Origin: Bradyrhizobium sp. ORS 278
Lineage (GTDB): Bacteria; Pseudomonadota; Alphaproteobacteria; Rhizobiales; Xanthobacteraceae
Length of the DNA: 64,000 bases
Direction: 5' to 3'
Assembly: GCF_000026145.1 (NCBI RefSeq)
Contig: NC_009445.1
Span: 1,984,001 to 2,048,000 of the forward strand
Below the pieces are notes generated by a model, which had not been told where the DNA came from, ran no database searches, and was given only the letters and a program-made list of their open reading frames with translations. Positions 44,701 to 53,756 of the stretch are shown piece by piece; positions within the stretch are counted from its first letter, which is position 1; every line of letters begins with the position of its first letter. Position numbers and translations under genes: made by a program.

Positions 44701-44841
44701 CTGCTGTACTTGCCGGGATTGTATGCCCTATGGTTCCGCAAGAGCCTGGATGAACGCGGGGCAGCTGCGCAGGATCATTCTGCAGCGCAGCACGTTGATG
44801 GACCGGCACCGGCCCTTCCGCTCGCCGAGGCCGCCGAATGA
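41701..44841 (+). CDS. RND multidrug efflux pump, inner-membrane permease
   Basis: A 1046-aa protein of standard RND length. It has TM1 (PPLVLFLIVALGLFGFISY), a large periplasmic loop beginning ERLGRAEDPFFTVKVVNVSVMWPGA, TMs 2-6 with the proton-relay region LIIALGLLVDDAIIAVEMM (helix 4 Asp pair), a second loop (about 530-860), and TMs 8-12 with MLTLLMIQLQSFSRL and ALAGMIMRNTVILVDQIE. The GLLVDDAI motif and the loops fit the HAE1/HME-like drug and organic solvent exporters. Proton-driven export from periplasm or inner leaflet is expected. The TetR gene follows by 21 bases. Confidence 0.93.
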   Translation: MKRFNLSAWAVSHPPLVLFLIVALGLFGFISYERLGRAEDPFFTVKVVNVSVMWPGATSQEMQSQVADPLEKKLQELPFFEKVQTYSKPAFTAMQVTFRDSTPPKDVPYLFYLLRKKLADAQPSLPSGVLGPFVNDEFSDVDSILFMMTGDGADYAQLKKVAEGLRQRLLKVNGVTKVNLYGTQDERIYVEFSHAKLATLGITPQALFDSLAKQNNVTPAGTVETSSQRVPLRVTGALDGAKAVAETPVESNGRVFRLGDIATVTHGFVDPPTYKVHQEGKPALGIGVVTAKGANILELGKDVHAASDDFMKAVPQGIELTQIADQPKVVERAVGEFVHSFVEALVIVLFVSFLALGWRTGIVVALSVPLVLGIVFIAMSALGVDLHRISLGALIIALGLLVDDAIIAVEMMVVKMEQGWDRVRAASYAWESTAFPMLTGTLVTAAGFLPIGFANSAVGEYTGSIFWIVAIALVASWFVAVIFTPYIGVKLLPDIKVQHGHDEHAVYNTRMYRGLRAVVRWCVTHRITTVAATVGVFAASIVAFGHVQQQFFPLSERPELFLQLRLPEGTAFNVTEKAARKAEALLKDDKDIETFTSYVGQGSPRFWLGLSPQLPNEAFAEIVIVAKDVAARERIKARIETAAANGEINEARVRVDRFNFGPPVGFPVQFRVIGPDTAQVREIARQVRDIVRQNPNVRDPQLDWNEQSPYLKLVVDQDRARALGLTPQDVSQSLAMLISGVQVTTIRDGIEKVGVIARAVPSERLDLAGVGDLTITSRNGVAVPLQQIAKIEYAHEEPILWRRNRDMAITVRADVADGVQAPDVTNQILPKLADIKAKLDPAYRIEMGGAIEESAKGNASIFALFPLMAIVMLTLLMIQLQSFSRLLLVFLTAPLGIIGASLGLNVANAPFGFVALLGLIALAGMIMRNTVILVDQIEHDVASGLTRREAIIEATVRRARPVVLTALAAILAMIPLSRSAFWGPMAITIMGGLFVATFLTLLYLPGLYALWFRKSLDERGAAAQDHSAAQHVDGPAPALPLAEAAE

Positions 44842-44862
44842 AGGGCGAACAAGATCGCAGGC

Positions 44863-45474
44863 ATGATGACGCTGGTCTCCGAACACATCGAACCTGATAC
44901 GCGCGAACGCATCCTCGTCGTCGCGGAGCGTCTGTTTCGGCAGATCGGCTACCAGAAGACCACCGTGGCCGACATCGCCAAGGAGCTCCGCATGAGCCCG
45001 GCGAACGTCTACCGGTTCTTCGAGTCGAAGAAGGCGATCCACCAGGGCGTCGCCCGCGAGCTGATGGGCCAGGTCGAGGCGGCGGCGATCGCGATCGCCG
45101 AGCGCGGCGGCCCGGCCGTGCCGCGGCTGCGCGAGCTGCTCGGCACCATCCATCGCATGAACACCGAGCGCTATGTCGGCGACAACAAGCTTCACGAGAT
45201 GGTCGCCGTCGCGATGGAGGAGAGCTGGGAGGTCTGCGAGGCGCACATGATGCTGATCACCGAGATCATCGGCCGCGTGATCGGGCAGGGCGCCGCGTCC
45301 GGCGAGTTCGCTGTCAGTGACATCGTGCTGGCCACGAAATGCGCAACGACGGCGATGATGCGCTTCTTCCATCCGCAGATGATCGCGCAATGCGCGACCA
45401 AGCCTGGCCCGACCGTGGGCGAGATGATCGATTTCGTTCTGGCGGGGCTTGGTTCCCGGGGCGGCACGGTCTAG
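44863..45474 (+). CDS. TetR-family regulator of the RND efflux operon
   Basis: A 203-aa regulator starting MMTLVSEHIEPDTRERILVVAERLFRQIGYQKTT (44863, or 44866), 21 bases after the pump gene. The HTH spans residues 15-62 (TTVADIAKELRMSPANVYRFFESKKAIHQ). The C-terminal helices belong to the TetR branch with a 'MTTERYVGDNKLHEM'-like dimer region. As last gene of the operon it probably binds the TGACGATT inverted repeat in front of the adaptor gene and represses the pump until a drug-like ligand binds. Confidence 0.88.
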   Translation: MMTLVSEHIEPDTRERILVVAERLFRQIGYQKTTVADIAKELRMSPANVYRFFESKKAIHQGVARELMGQVEAAAIAIAERGGPAVPRLRELLGTIHRMNTERYVGDNKLHEMVAVAMEESWEVCEAHMMLITEIIGRVIGQGAASGEFAVSDIVLATKCATTAMMRFFHPQMIAQCATKPGPTVGEMIDFVLAGLGSRGGTV

Positions 45475-45478
45475 GTTG

Positions 45479-45593
45479 CAGTCATTCCGGGGTGATGCGA
45501 AGCATCGAGCCCGGAATCTCGATATTCCGGGTTCGCCTCTCTCGAACAAAATGGCTCCGCCATTTTGTCGCGCGAGGCGCTCCGGAATGACTG
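45479..45593. repeat. Palindromic repeat (CAGTCATTCCGG / CCGGAATGACTG)
   Basis: Perfect 12-bp end arms at 45479-45490 and 45582-45593, with an inner ACAAAATGGC/GCCATTTTGT hairpin (45546-45568). It is related to the element at 39995. It sits between the TetR gene and the flavin-reductase-like gene. Confidence 0.65.
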
Positions 45594-45612
45594 TACCCAG
45601 GGGGACCACGGC

Positions 45613-46236
45613 GTGACCGAACGCGACCTGCACTTCTACGAACCGAAGAACGGCCACGGCCTCAAGCACGATCCCTTCAACGCCATCATCGCGCCGCGTC
45701 CGATCGGCTGGATCTCGTCGCGCGATCCGGACGGCCACGTCAATCTCGCGCCCTACAGCTTCTTCAACGCCTTCAACTACACGCCGCCGATCATCGGTTT
45801 CTCCTCCACGCAGTGGAAGGACTCGGCCGCCAACATCAAGGACACCGGAGAGTTCGTCTGGAACCTGGTGACCCGCGACCTCGCGACCCAGATGAACGCG
45901 ACCGCCGCGCATGTCGCGCGCGATGTCGACGAGTTCAAGCTCGCCGGTGTCACGCCGGTGCCCTGCAAGCACGTCAACGTGCCGCGCGTCGGTGAAAGCC
46001 CGGTAGCGTTCGAATGCAAGGTCACGCAGATCATCCAGCTGCAGGGCGCCGACGGCAGGAAGGCGCAGGCCTGGCTGACGCTCGGCGAGGTCGTCGCCGT
46101 GCATATCGACAAGACGCTGATCAAGGATGGCGTCTATCAGACCGCGCTGGCGCACCCGATCGTTCGCGCCGGCCGCCGCGGCGACTATTTCGAGATCAAG
46201 GCCGAAGACATGTTCGAGATGATCAGGCCGGACTGA
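45613..46236 (+). CDS. Flavin reductase-like FMN-binding protein
   Basis: A 207-aa protein from GTG 45613 (AGGGGGACC upstream). The split-barrel FMN domain is clear: IIAPRPIGWISSRDPDGHVNLAPYSFFNAFNYTPPIIGFSST near the N-terminus, then KDTGEFVWNLVTRDLATQMNATA and SPVAFECKVTQI. These DIM6/NTAB-type proteins bind FMN and act as flavin reductases or small-molecule oxidoreductases. The thioesterase gene starts 48 bases downstream in the same direction. Confidence 0.88.
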   Translation: MTERDLHFYEPKNGHGLKHDPFNAIIAPRPIGWISSRDPDGHVNLAPYSFFNAFNYTPPIIGFSSTQWKDSAANIKDTGEFVWNLVTRDLATQMNATAAHVARDVDEFKLAGVTPVPCKHVNVPRVGESPVAFECKVTQIIQLQGADGRKAQAWLTLGEVVAVHIDKTLIKDGVYQTALAHPIVRAGRRGDYFEIKAEDMFEMIRPD

Positions 46237-46284
46237 CCGCCGATCATCGCGACGGCCCAGCCGGCTTCATGGAGACCACCTGAC

Positions 46285-46704
46285 GTGAGCGAAACGACCG
46301 CCCCTGCCGCGCCGACCGAGCCGCGCGGCGATCTCTGCATCCGCACCTTGGCGATGCCGGCCGACACCAATGCCAATGGCGATATCTTCGGCGGCTGGCT
46401 GCTGAGCCAGATGGACGTCGGCGGCGGCGTCTTCGCGGCCAAGGTCGCCAAGTCGCGCACGGTGACGGTCGCGATCGAGGCGATGAACTTCCGCAAGGCG
46501 GTCTATGTCGGCGATCTCGTCTCGGTTTACGCGCATCTCGTGCGCATCGGCCGCACCTCGATGACCGTGCGCCTCGAGGCATGGGTGGTGCGCCGGCGCG
46601 AGGAGCAGCCGATCCTGGTCACCGACGGCAACTTCACCTACGTCTCGATCGACGATGACGGACGACCGCAGCCGATCAAGCGCGACGGCGCGATCACGAC
46701 GTGA
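46285..46704 (+). CDS. Acyl-CoA thioesterase, YciA-type hotdog fold
   Basis: A 139-aa protein from GTG 46285 with GGAGACC upstream. CIRTLAMPADTNANGDIFGGWLLSQMDVGGGVFAAK is the YciA signature, with the catalytic Asp (N-A-N-G-D) and the GGWLLSQMD turn; TVAIEAMNFRKAVYVGDLVSVYA follows. It hydrolyses acyl-CoAs to free acid and CoA and works as a hexamer of hotdog folds in the cytoplasm. Likely co-transcribed with the flavin-reductase-like gene. Confidence 0.92.
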   Translation: MSETTAPAAPTEPRGDLCIRTLAMPADTNANGDIFGGWLLSQMDVGGGVFAAKVAKSRTVTVAIEAMNFRKAVYVGDLVSVYAHLVRIGRTSMTVRLEAWVVRRREEQPILVTDGNFTYVSIDDDGRPQPIKRDGAITT

Positions 46705-46895
46705 CTGACGGCGACGTCGCTTGAGACAAGGTTAACGAGTCCTCAGCGAACGGAGCGTGTGTCGCGTACGGCCGGCCAGGTTGATTCGGCGATGGTCGCG
46801 GGGCCGTCCGCGCGTGCGCTGCAGCCAACATAACATCAGCACAATTTACTGTTGCCATGGCGACTGCGCATCGGATTGGCTGCGGCTCCTGACCC

Positions 46896-46919
46896 GGAAC
46901 AATCGTCATGGAGTGCGGT
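46896..46919 (+). promoter_or_regulatory. Possible EcfG-type promoter
   Basis: GGAAC at 46896-46900, 16 bases, then GGTT (consensus CGTT, one mismatch). It stands 33 bases before the small gene at 46952. Weaker than the promoter at 18423. Confidence 0.35.
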
Positions 46920-46951
46920 TATAAGCCCCGGAATAAACGACGGGATTCGCA

Positions 46952-47143
46952 ATGTCCGACACCTATATCATCGAAGTCGGCTCGCAGGCGGCGGGGATCG
47001 TGGTTCGCGACCGCGGCGGCTTCCGCTTCTTCGCGGCATCGCACCGCTTCAATGCCCTCGAGGGCCAGGTGTTTCGCAACGCCCGCGAGGCCGAGCGGGC
47101 GGCGCTGCGAATCGTATCCAGCGAGTTGAAGGCCGCGGCTTAA
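46952..47143 (+). CDS. Small conserved protein, unknown function
   Basis: A 63-aa protein starting MSDTYIIEVGSQAAGIVVRD, then RGGFRFFAASHRFNALEGQVF and an Ala-rich C-terminal helix. The pattern, a three-stranded sheet followed by a helix (F..L.G..F....EAE.AA), resembles small proteins common in Bradyrhizobium and Rhodopseudomonas; I cannot give a function. No signal peptide. A possible stress promoter lies upstream. Confidence 0.72.
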   Translation: MSDTYIIEVGSQAAGIVVRDRGGFRFFAASHRFNALEGQVFRNAREAERAALRIVSSELKAAA

Positions 47144-47293
47144 TCTGTTGGCCATGTCCGCCATTCGCCGGCGGACGCATGCGGAGCCGTGCAAGCGCAA
47201 ACCAGGTGATTGCTGCACTGCGCTCCGTGTCCGCTGATTGACCGTTGACGTGATCAGCATCACCATGGTGCAGCTCGTTTCGAAAGCTTGCCC

Positions 47294-48127
47294 ATGGCCG
47301 TTCTCTCTCAACGTCAGACCGACATCCTCAACATCGCCCGCGCCTCCGGCCGCGTCATGGTGGAGGATCTGGCGCGCCGGTTCGAAGTGTCGGCGCAGAC
47401 GATCCGCAAGGATCTCAATGACCTCTGCGAGCAGCGCGCGCTGACGCGCATCCATGGCGGCGCCATCATCGCCTCGGGCGTCGAGAACCTCGCTTACGAG
47501 GCGCGGCGCTTCGTCGCCGCCGACGAGAAGAAGGCGATCGGGGCGATCGCGGCGGCGCGGATTCCGAACGGGTCTTCGCTCTTCATCAACATCGGCACGA
47601 CCACCGAGGAAGTGGCCAGCGCGCTGACATCGCACCAGGATCTGCTCGTCATCACCAACAATCTCAACGTCGCGATGCTGCTCTATCCGCATCCGCGAAT
47701 CGAGGTGATCGTGGCCGGCGGCACGGTGCGGCGCTCGGACGGCGGCGTGGTCGGCTCGACGGCGACGCAACTGATCGGCCAGTTCAAGGTCGACTACGCG
47801 ATCATCGGCGCCTCGGCGATCGACGAGGAGGGCGCGCTGCTCGACTTCGACTATCGCGAGGTGCAGGTCGCCCAGGCGATCATCGCCAATGCCCGCAGCG
47901 TGATGCTGGTGGCCGATTCCACCAAGCTCCACCGCAGCGCGCCGGTCCGCATCGCCCATCTCAGCCAGATCCAGACCTTCGTCACCGACCGGCCGCTGCC
48001 TGACGGCCTCGCCAGCCTGTGCGAGAGCCGGGGCATCGAAGTTGTCTCGGCAATGCCCGCCGACGAGGCGGAGGAGGTCGCCGAGGCAAACGAAAGCGCC
48101 TCGCCCTCCGTGCTCCGCCGCGCCTGA
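47294..48127 (+). CDS. glpR: DeoR-family glycerol regulator GlpR
   Basis: A 277-aa regulator from ATG 47294. The DeoR helix-turn-helix (residues 4-58) reads LSQRQTDILNIARASGRVMVEDLARRFEVSAQTIRKDLNDL. The sensor domain has the sugar-phosphate-isomerase-like fold with INIGTTTEEVASAL, NNLNVAMLL, VAGGTVRRSDGGVVG and LVADSTKL. GlpR proteins repress glycerol genes until glycerol-3-phosphate binds. It lies 162 bases upstream of glpD in the same direction and TTTCG-rich operator-like repeats fill the gap. Confidence 0.9.
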   Translation: MAVLSQRQTDILNIARASGRVMVEDLARRFEVSAQTIRKDLNDLCEQRALTRIHGGAIIASGVENLAYEARRFVAADEKKAIGAIAAARIPNGSSLFINIGTTTEEVASALTSHQDLLVITNNLNVAMLLYPHPRIEVIVAGGTVRRSDGGVVGSTATQLIGQFKVDYAIIGASAIDEEGALLDFDYREVQVAQAIIANARSVMLVADSTKLHRSAPVRIAHLSQIQTFVTDRPLPDGLASLCESRGIEVVSAMPADEAEEVAEANESASPSVLRRA

Positions 48128-48210
48128 CCGCTCGCCATCCCTGCAGGCTGTTTGATCCCGGTTTGGGCAGGTTTTGCCCAATCTGGGGCCATCCTGCGAA
48201 ATTCGATTTG

Positions 48211-48254
48211 CTTTCGCTTTCGTTTGTGTTTAACTCGAAACCGAAAGTGAAATC
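48211..48254. promoter_or_regulatory. GlpR operator-like repeats upstream of glpD
   Basis: CTTTCGCTTTCGTTT (48211-48225) is followed by ACTCGAAACCGAAAGTGAAA (48233-48252), an imperfect inverted arrangement of TTTCG/CGAAA units. GlpR operators in several proteobacteria consist of such TTCG-type repeats. The sites are 36-80 bases before the glpD start. Confidence 0.55.
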
Positions 48255-48289
48255 GCCGATCGGAAGGCGATTGTCGGGGGAAGCGTCGG

Positions 48290-49834
48290 GTGGAGCGGAT
48301 CTACGATCTCGCCATTGTCGGAGGCGGCGTGAACGGCTGCGGCATCGCGCGCGATGCGGCCGGACGCGGAAATTCCGTTTTTCTCTGCGAAATGAACGAT
48401 CTTGCGAGCGGAACCTCGTCATGGTCGACGAAGCTCGTTCACGGCGGCCTGCGCTATCTCGAATATTACGAGTTCCGGCTGGTTCGCGAGGCGCTGATCG
48501 AGCGCGAGATCCTGTGGCAGATCGCGCCCCACATCATCCGTCCCTTGCGCTTCGTCTTGCCGCATCATTCCGGATTGCGGCCGGCTTGGCTGCTCCGCTT
48601 GGGCCTGTTCCTGTATGACCATCTCGGCGGCCGCAAGCTGCTGCCGCCGACACGCTCGGTCAATCTGCGCAGCGACGAGGTCGGCCGGCCCCTGATCGCC
48701 GGGCGCTACAGCAGCGGATTCGAATATTCCGATTGCTTCGTCGATGATGCGCGCCTCGTGGTGCTGACCGCGCGCGATGCCGCCGACCGCGGCGCAGTGA
48801 TCCGCACGCGCACCCGCGCCACCGAGATCCGCCAGGACGGCAGCGTCTGGCTGGTCACGACGGAGAATATCCAGAACGGCGAGCGCGAGACCATCAAGGC
48901 GCGCGCGCTGGTCAATGCCGCCGGTCCCTGGGTCGAGCAGGTGCTGTCGACCGGCGCCGGCGTCAATGCGAAGGCGAAGGTGCGGCTGGTGCAGGGCTCG
49001 CACATCGTGGTGCGCAAGCTCTACGACCACGACCGCGCCTACATCTTCCAGAACGCCGATGGCCGCATCATCTTTGCGATCCCCTATCAGCAGGATTTCA
49101 CGCTGATCGGCACCACCGATCGCGACTACCAGGGCGATCCGGCCAAGGTGAAGGCGACCGACGAGGAGATCGCCTATCTCTGCGCCGCGCTCGGCGAATA
49201 TATCGCCAAGCCGGTCACGCCGGCCGACGTGGTGTGGAGCTATTCCGGCGTGCGGCCGCTCTATGACGACGGCGCCAGCGAGGCCAAGGCGGCTACGCGC
49301 GATTACGTGTTCGAGCTCGATACGCCCGGCGGCCTGCCGCTGCTGTCGATCTATGGCGGCAAGATCACCACCTATCGGCGGCTGTCGGAGGAGGCCTTGG
49401 AGCGCCTCGCGCCCTATCTGAAAGGGACGCAGGCGGAGGAGGGCTGGACCGGCAAATCGTCGCTGCCCGGCGGCGACATGAATGTGCAGGCGATCGACGC
49501 TCTCATCACTGATCTCCGCAGGACCTGTCCGTTTCTATCAGATGCACATGCGAAGCGCATCGCACATGCCTATGGCACGCGGGCGAAGGCCATGCTCGCG
49601 GGTGCGACATCTTCGGCCGATCTCGGCCAGGATTTTGGTGGCACCTTGACGGAGCGCGAAGTCAGGTACCTGATGACGAACGAGTGGGCGTTGACGGCCG
49701 AGGACATTGTGTGGCGGCGATCGAAGCTGGGGTTGCGGATGTCGGCGGCTGAGATCGCCGCGCTCGATGCGTGGATCACGGCCAACCGCGAGCGCTCCAC
49801 CGTGATGGCGCGCGAAGCGGGAGGACGCGCATGA
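48290..49834 (+). CDS. glpD: Aerobic glycerol-3-phosphate dehydrogenase
   Basis: A 514-aa FAD enzyme from GTG 48290 (GGGGGAAGC upstream). IYDLAIVGGGVNGCGIARDAAGRG binds FAD; SSWSTKLVHGGLRYLEYYEFRLVREAL is the GlpD signature; IPYQQDFTLIGTTDRDYQGDP and SIYGGKITTYRRLSEEAL are the other family motifs. It oxidises glycerol-3-phosphate to dihydroxyacetone phosphate at the inner membrane and passes electrons to quinone. The stop overlaps the glpS start (ATGA). Glycerol kinase is not encoded in the window. Confidence 0.96.
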   Translation: MERIYDLAIVGGGVNGCGIARDAAGRGNSVFLCEMNDLASGTSSWSTKLVHGGLRYLEYYEFRLVREALIEREILWQIAPHIIRPLRFVLPHHSGLRPAWLLRLGLFLYDHLGGRKLLPPTRSVNLRSDEVGRPLIAGRYSSGFEYSDCFVDDARLVVLTARDAADRGAVIRTRTRATEIRQDGSVWLVTTENIQNGERETIKARALVNAAGPWVEQVLSTGAGVNAKAKVRLVQGSHIVVRKLYDHDRAYIFQNADGRIIFAIPYQQDFTLIGTTDRDYQGDPAKVKATDEEIAYLCAALGEYIAKPVTPADVVWSYSGVRPLYDDGASEAKAATRDYVFELDTPGGLPLLSIYGGKITTYRRLSEEALERLAPYLKGTQAEEGWTGKSSLPGGDMNVQAIDALITDLRRTCPFLSDAHAKRIAHAYGTRAKAMLAGATSSADLGQDFGGTLTEREVRYLMTNEWALTAEDIVWRRSKLGLRMSAAEIAALDAWITANRERSTVMAREAGGRA

Positions 49835-50931
49835 GCGTCACGCTCGATCACGTCTCGCGAATCGTCGACGGCGTCACCACGATTCGCGACGTCTCGCTGA
49901 CTTTGCAGCGCGGCACGCTGAGCGTGCTGCTCGGCCCGACCTTGTCAGGCAAGACCTCGATCATGCGGCTGCTCGCCGGCCTCGACAAGCCGACCACCGG
50001 CCGCGTGCTGGTCGACGGCAAGGATGTCACCGGCGCCGATGTGCGGCAGCGCTCGGTCGCGATGGTCTATCAGCAGTTCATCAACTACCCCTCGCTCTCG
50101 GTCTATGAGAACATCGCCTCGCCGCTGCGCGTGCAGGGCAAGCCGCGCGACGAGATCGAGAAGCGCGTGGCGGAGGCCGCCAGGCTGCTCCGGCTCGAGC
50201 CGTATCTGAAGCGCACGCCGCTGCAGCTTTCCGGCGGCCAGCAGCAGCGCACCGCGATCGCGCGGGCGCTGGTGAAGGGCGCCGATCTCGTGCTGCTCGA
50301 CGAGCCCTTGGCCAATCTCGACTACAAGCTGCGCGAGGAATTGCGCGCCGAGCTGCCGCGCATCTTCGAAGCCTCCGGCGCGATCTTCGTCTACGCCACG
50401 ACGGAGCCGTCGGAAGCCCTGCTGCTCGGCGGCCGCACGATCTGCATGTGGGAAGGGCAGGCGCTGCAGGTGGGCGACACTACGGCGGTGTACCGGCGCC
50501 CTGATACGTTGCGTGTCGGCCAGGTGTTCTCGGATCCCCCGATGAACACGGTCGAGATCCAGAAGCGCGGCAACAGCGTGCATTATGCCGGTGGCGTGGA
50601 GGCGGCGGCCGTCGGGCTCTATGCCGATCTGCCCGATGGCAGCTATCGCGTCGGCTTCCGGCCGCACCAGCTGGGTCTTGCCAAAGCTGACGGCAACAAG
50701 GCCGACAGCAACCATGGCAGCCACGCCTTTGCGGCCACCGTGTCGGTCACCGAGATCACGGGGTCCGAGAGCTTCGTGCATCTGACCCGCGACGGCATGA
50801 ACTGGGTCGCGGTGCTGCACGGTGTCCACGACTATGAGCCCGGCGACAGTCTCGAGGCCGTGCTCGATCCCGCCAATGTCTTCGTCTTCGATGCCGGCGA
50901 CCGTCTGGTCGCGGCACCCGCCGGCCTATAG
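49831..50931 (+). CDS. glpS: Glycerol ABC transporter ATP-binding protein GlpS
   Basis: A 366-aa ATPase overlapping glpD by ATGA. Walker A GPTLSGKTS, Q-loop VYQQF, signature LSGGQ (133-137), Walker B LVLLDEPLANLD. The usual H-loop His is Thr191 (YATTEPSEAL). A C-terminal regulatory TOBE-like domain follows (about 240-366). With GlpT it should form the ATPase heterodimer of the glycerol importer. The combination of a good signature with a missing switch His matters because GlpT shows the opposite defect. Confidence 0.92.
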   Translation: MSVTLDHVSRIVDGVTTIRDVSLTLQRGTLSVLLGPTLSGKTSIMRLLAGLDKPTTGRVLVDGKDVTGADVRQRSVAMVYQQFINYPSLSVYENIASPLRVQGKPRDEIEKRVAEAARLLRLEPYLKRTPLQLSGGQQQRTAIARALVKGADLVLLDEPLANLDYKLREELRAELPRIFEASGAIFVYATTEPSEALLLGGRTICMWEGQALQVGDTTAVYRRPDTLRVGQVFSDPPMNTVEIQKRGNSVHYAGGVEAAAVGLYADLPDGSYRVGFRPHQLGLAKADGNKADSNHGSHAFAATVSVTEITGSESFVHLTRDGMNWVAVLHGVHDYEPGDSLEAVLDPANVFVFDAGDRLVAAPAGL

Positions 50932-50944
50932 AGGGAGATGCCGC

Positions 50945-52027
50945 ATGGCCCGCATTGACCTCGTCGACCTCGCCCAGTCCTACCACGGCAACGACGCCGA
51001 CATCGAAAGCTTCGCGCTGAAGCCGGTGACGATGACCTGGCGACAGGGCGGCGCCTACGCGCTGCTCGGCCCGTCCGGCTGCGGCAAGACCACGCTGCTC
51101 AACCTGATCTCCGGGATTCTGACGCCGTCGCGCGGCAAGATCCTGTTCGACGGCACCGATATCACGCAGCGCTCGACGCGCGAGCGCAACATCGCCCAGG
51201 TGTTCCAATTCCCCGTCATCTACGACACGATGACGGTGGGCGAAAATCTCGCGTTTCCGCTGAAGAACCGCGGCGTGCCCAAGGCCGAGATCGACAAGCG
51301 CGTCGCCGAGATCGCACGTCTCCTGGATCTCACGCCGGACCTCAATCGCAAGGCGACCAGGCTCACGGCCGACGCCAAGCAGAAGATCTCGCTCGGCCGC
51401 GGCCTGGTGCGCTCCGACGTCGCCGCCGTCTTGTTCGACGAGCCGCTGACGGTGATCGATCCCGAGCTGAAATGGCAGCTGCGCTCGAAGCTGAAGGCGC
51501 TGCATCGCGAGCTCGACCTCACGATGATCTACGTCACCCACGACCAGACCGAGGCGCTGACCTTCGCCGACACCGTCGTCGTCATGCATGACGGCCGCGT
51601 CGTGCAGAGCGGCACGCCGGCCGAATTGTTCGACAAGCCGGCGCACACCTTCGTTGGCTACTTCATCGGCTCGCCCGGCATGAACATCCTCTCTGCCGAG
51701 GTCAAAGGGCGCGAGGCCCGCATCGCCGGCCACACCCTTTCGCTCGCGCGCAGCTACGATGCGCTGCCCGCCGGCGCCCGAATCGAGATCGGCGTACGGC
51801 CGGAATTCGTCGATATCGCGCAGCCCGGCCCGGGCCTGCTCGACGCCAACATCGAGCGGGTCGACGATCTCGGCCGCATCCGCTTCGCGCGCGTCCGCGT
51901 CGGCGACGCCAAGTTCGCCGCGCGCCTGCCGGCCGGCTTCTCGCCAGCAGGCTCGGCCGTCGGGTTGAGGTTCAACCCGGCCAATGTCCACGTCTATGCC
52001 GACAGCCGTCTGGTCGAGGGAGCCTGA
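50945..52027 (+). CDS. glpT: Glycerol ABC transporter ATP-binding protein GlpT (degenerate signature)
   Basis: A 360-aa ATPase starting 13 bases after glpS. Walker A GPSGCGKTT, Q-loop VFQFPVIYDTMTVGEN, Walker B AVLFDEPLTVID and the H-loop His199 (YVTHDQTEAL) are intact, but the signature is LTADA (140-144) in place of LSGGQ. The C-terminal TOBE-like part begins near residue 240. Known from rhizobial glpSTPQUV operons. It pairs with GlpS to energise import through GlpPQ. Not to be confused with the E. coli antiporter also called GlpT. Confidence 0.92.
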   Translation: MARIDLVDLAQSYHGNDADIESFALKPVTMTWRQGGAYALLGPSGCGKTTLLNLISGILTPSRGKILFDGTDITQRSTRERNIAQVFQFPVIYDTMTVGENLAFPLKNRGVPKAEIDKRVAEIARLLDLTPDLNRKATRLTADAKQKISLGRGLVRSDVAAVLFDEPLTVIDPELKWQLRSKLKALHRELDLTMIYVTHDQTEALTFADTVVVMHDGRVVQSGTPAELFDKPAHTFVGYFIGSPGMNILSAEVKGREARIAGHTLSLARSYDALPAGARIEIGVRPEFVDIAQPGPGLLDANIERVDDLGRIRFARVRVGDAKFAARLPAGFSPAGSAVGLRFNPANVHVYADSRLVEGA

Positions 52028-52030
52028 GTG

Positions 52031-52932
<902 letters not shown>

Positions 52933-52933
<1 letters not shown>

Positions 52934-53739
52934 TGAACACTATTCCGGGCCGCCGGGTCATCATATCGCTGTTCCTGGTCTTCCTGCTGTTGCCGATCTA
53001 CTGGCTCGTCAACATGAGCTTCAAGACGAACAACGAGATCGTCACGACGATGACGCTCTGGCCGCATCAGCCGACGCTGGCCAACTACATGCGCATCTTT
53101 ACCGACGAGAGCTGGTATTCCGGCTACATCAATTCGTTGAAATATGTCGTCATCAACACGGTGATCTCGATTCTGGTGGCGCTGCCGGCGGCCTACGCGT
53201 TCTCGCGCTACCGCTTCCTCGGCGACAAGCACCTGTTCTTCTGGCTCTTGTCCAACCGCATGGCGCCAGCCGCGGTCTATGCGCTGCCGTTCTTCAACCT
53301 GTATTCGGCGATCGGCCTGTTCGATACGCCCTGGGCGGTGGCGCTGGCGCATTGCATCTTCAACATTCCACTCGCGGTGTGGATTCTGGAAGGCTTCGTG
53401 TCGTCGGTGCCGCGCGAGATCGACGAGACGGCATTCCTCGACGGCTATTCGTTCCCGCGCTTCTTCGTGAAGATTCTGGTGCCGCTAATCGCGAGCGGTA
53501 TCGGCGTCGCCGCGTTCTTCTGTTTCATGTTCTCCTGGGTCGAGCTCCTGCTCGCGCGCACGCTGACCTCCGTCAACGCCAAGCCGATCTCGGCGGTGAT
53601 GACCCGCACGGTGTCGGCCGCGGGTATGGATTGGGGGCTTCTGGCCGCCGCCGGCGTGCTGACCATCATCCCCGGCGCGCTCGTCATCTGGTTCGTCCGC
53701 AACTACATCGCGCGCGGCTTCGCGCTGGGGCGGGTGTGA
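52933..53739 (+). CDS. glpQ: Glycerol ABC transporter permease GlpQ
   Basis: A 268-aa permease starting MNTIPGRRVIISLFLVFLLLPIYWLVNMSFKTNNEI, with six helices. The EAA loop is PREIDETAFLDGYSFPRFFVKILVPL. The ATG shares a base with the TGA of glpP. SNRMAPAAVYALPFFNLYSAIGLFDTPWAV is characteristic of the second permease in polyol importers. It forms the translocation pore with GlpP. The following 187 bases before glpU contain a palindromic repeat. Confidence 0.93.
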
Positions 53740-53756
53740 TGATGATGTCATGCCGC

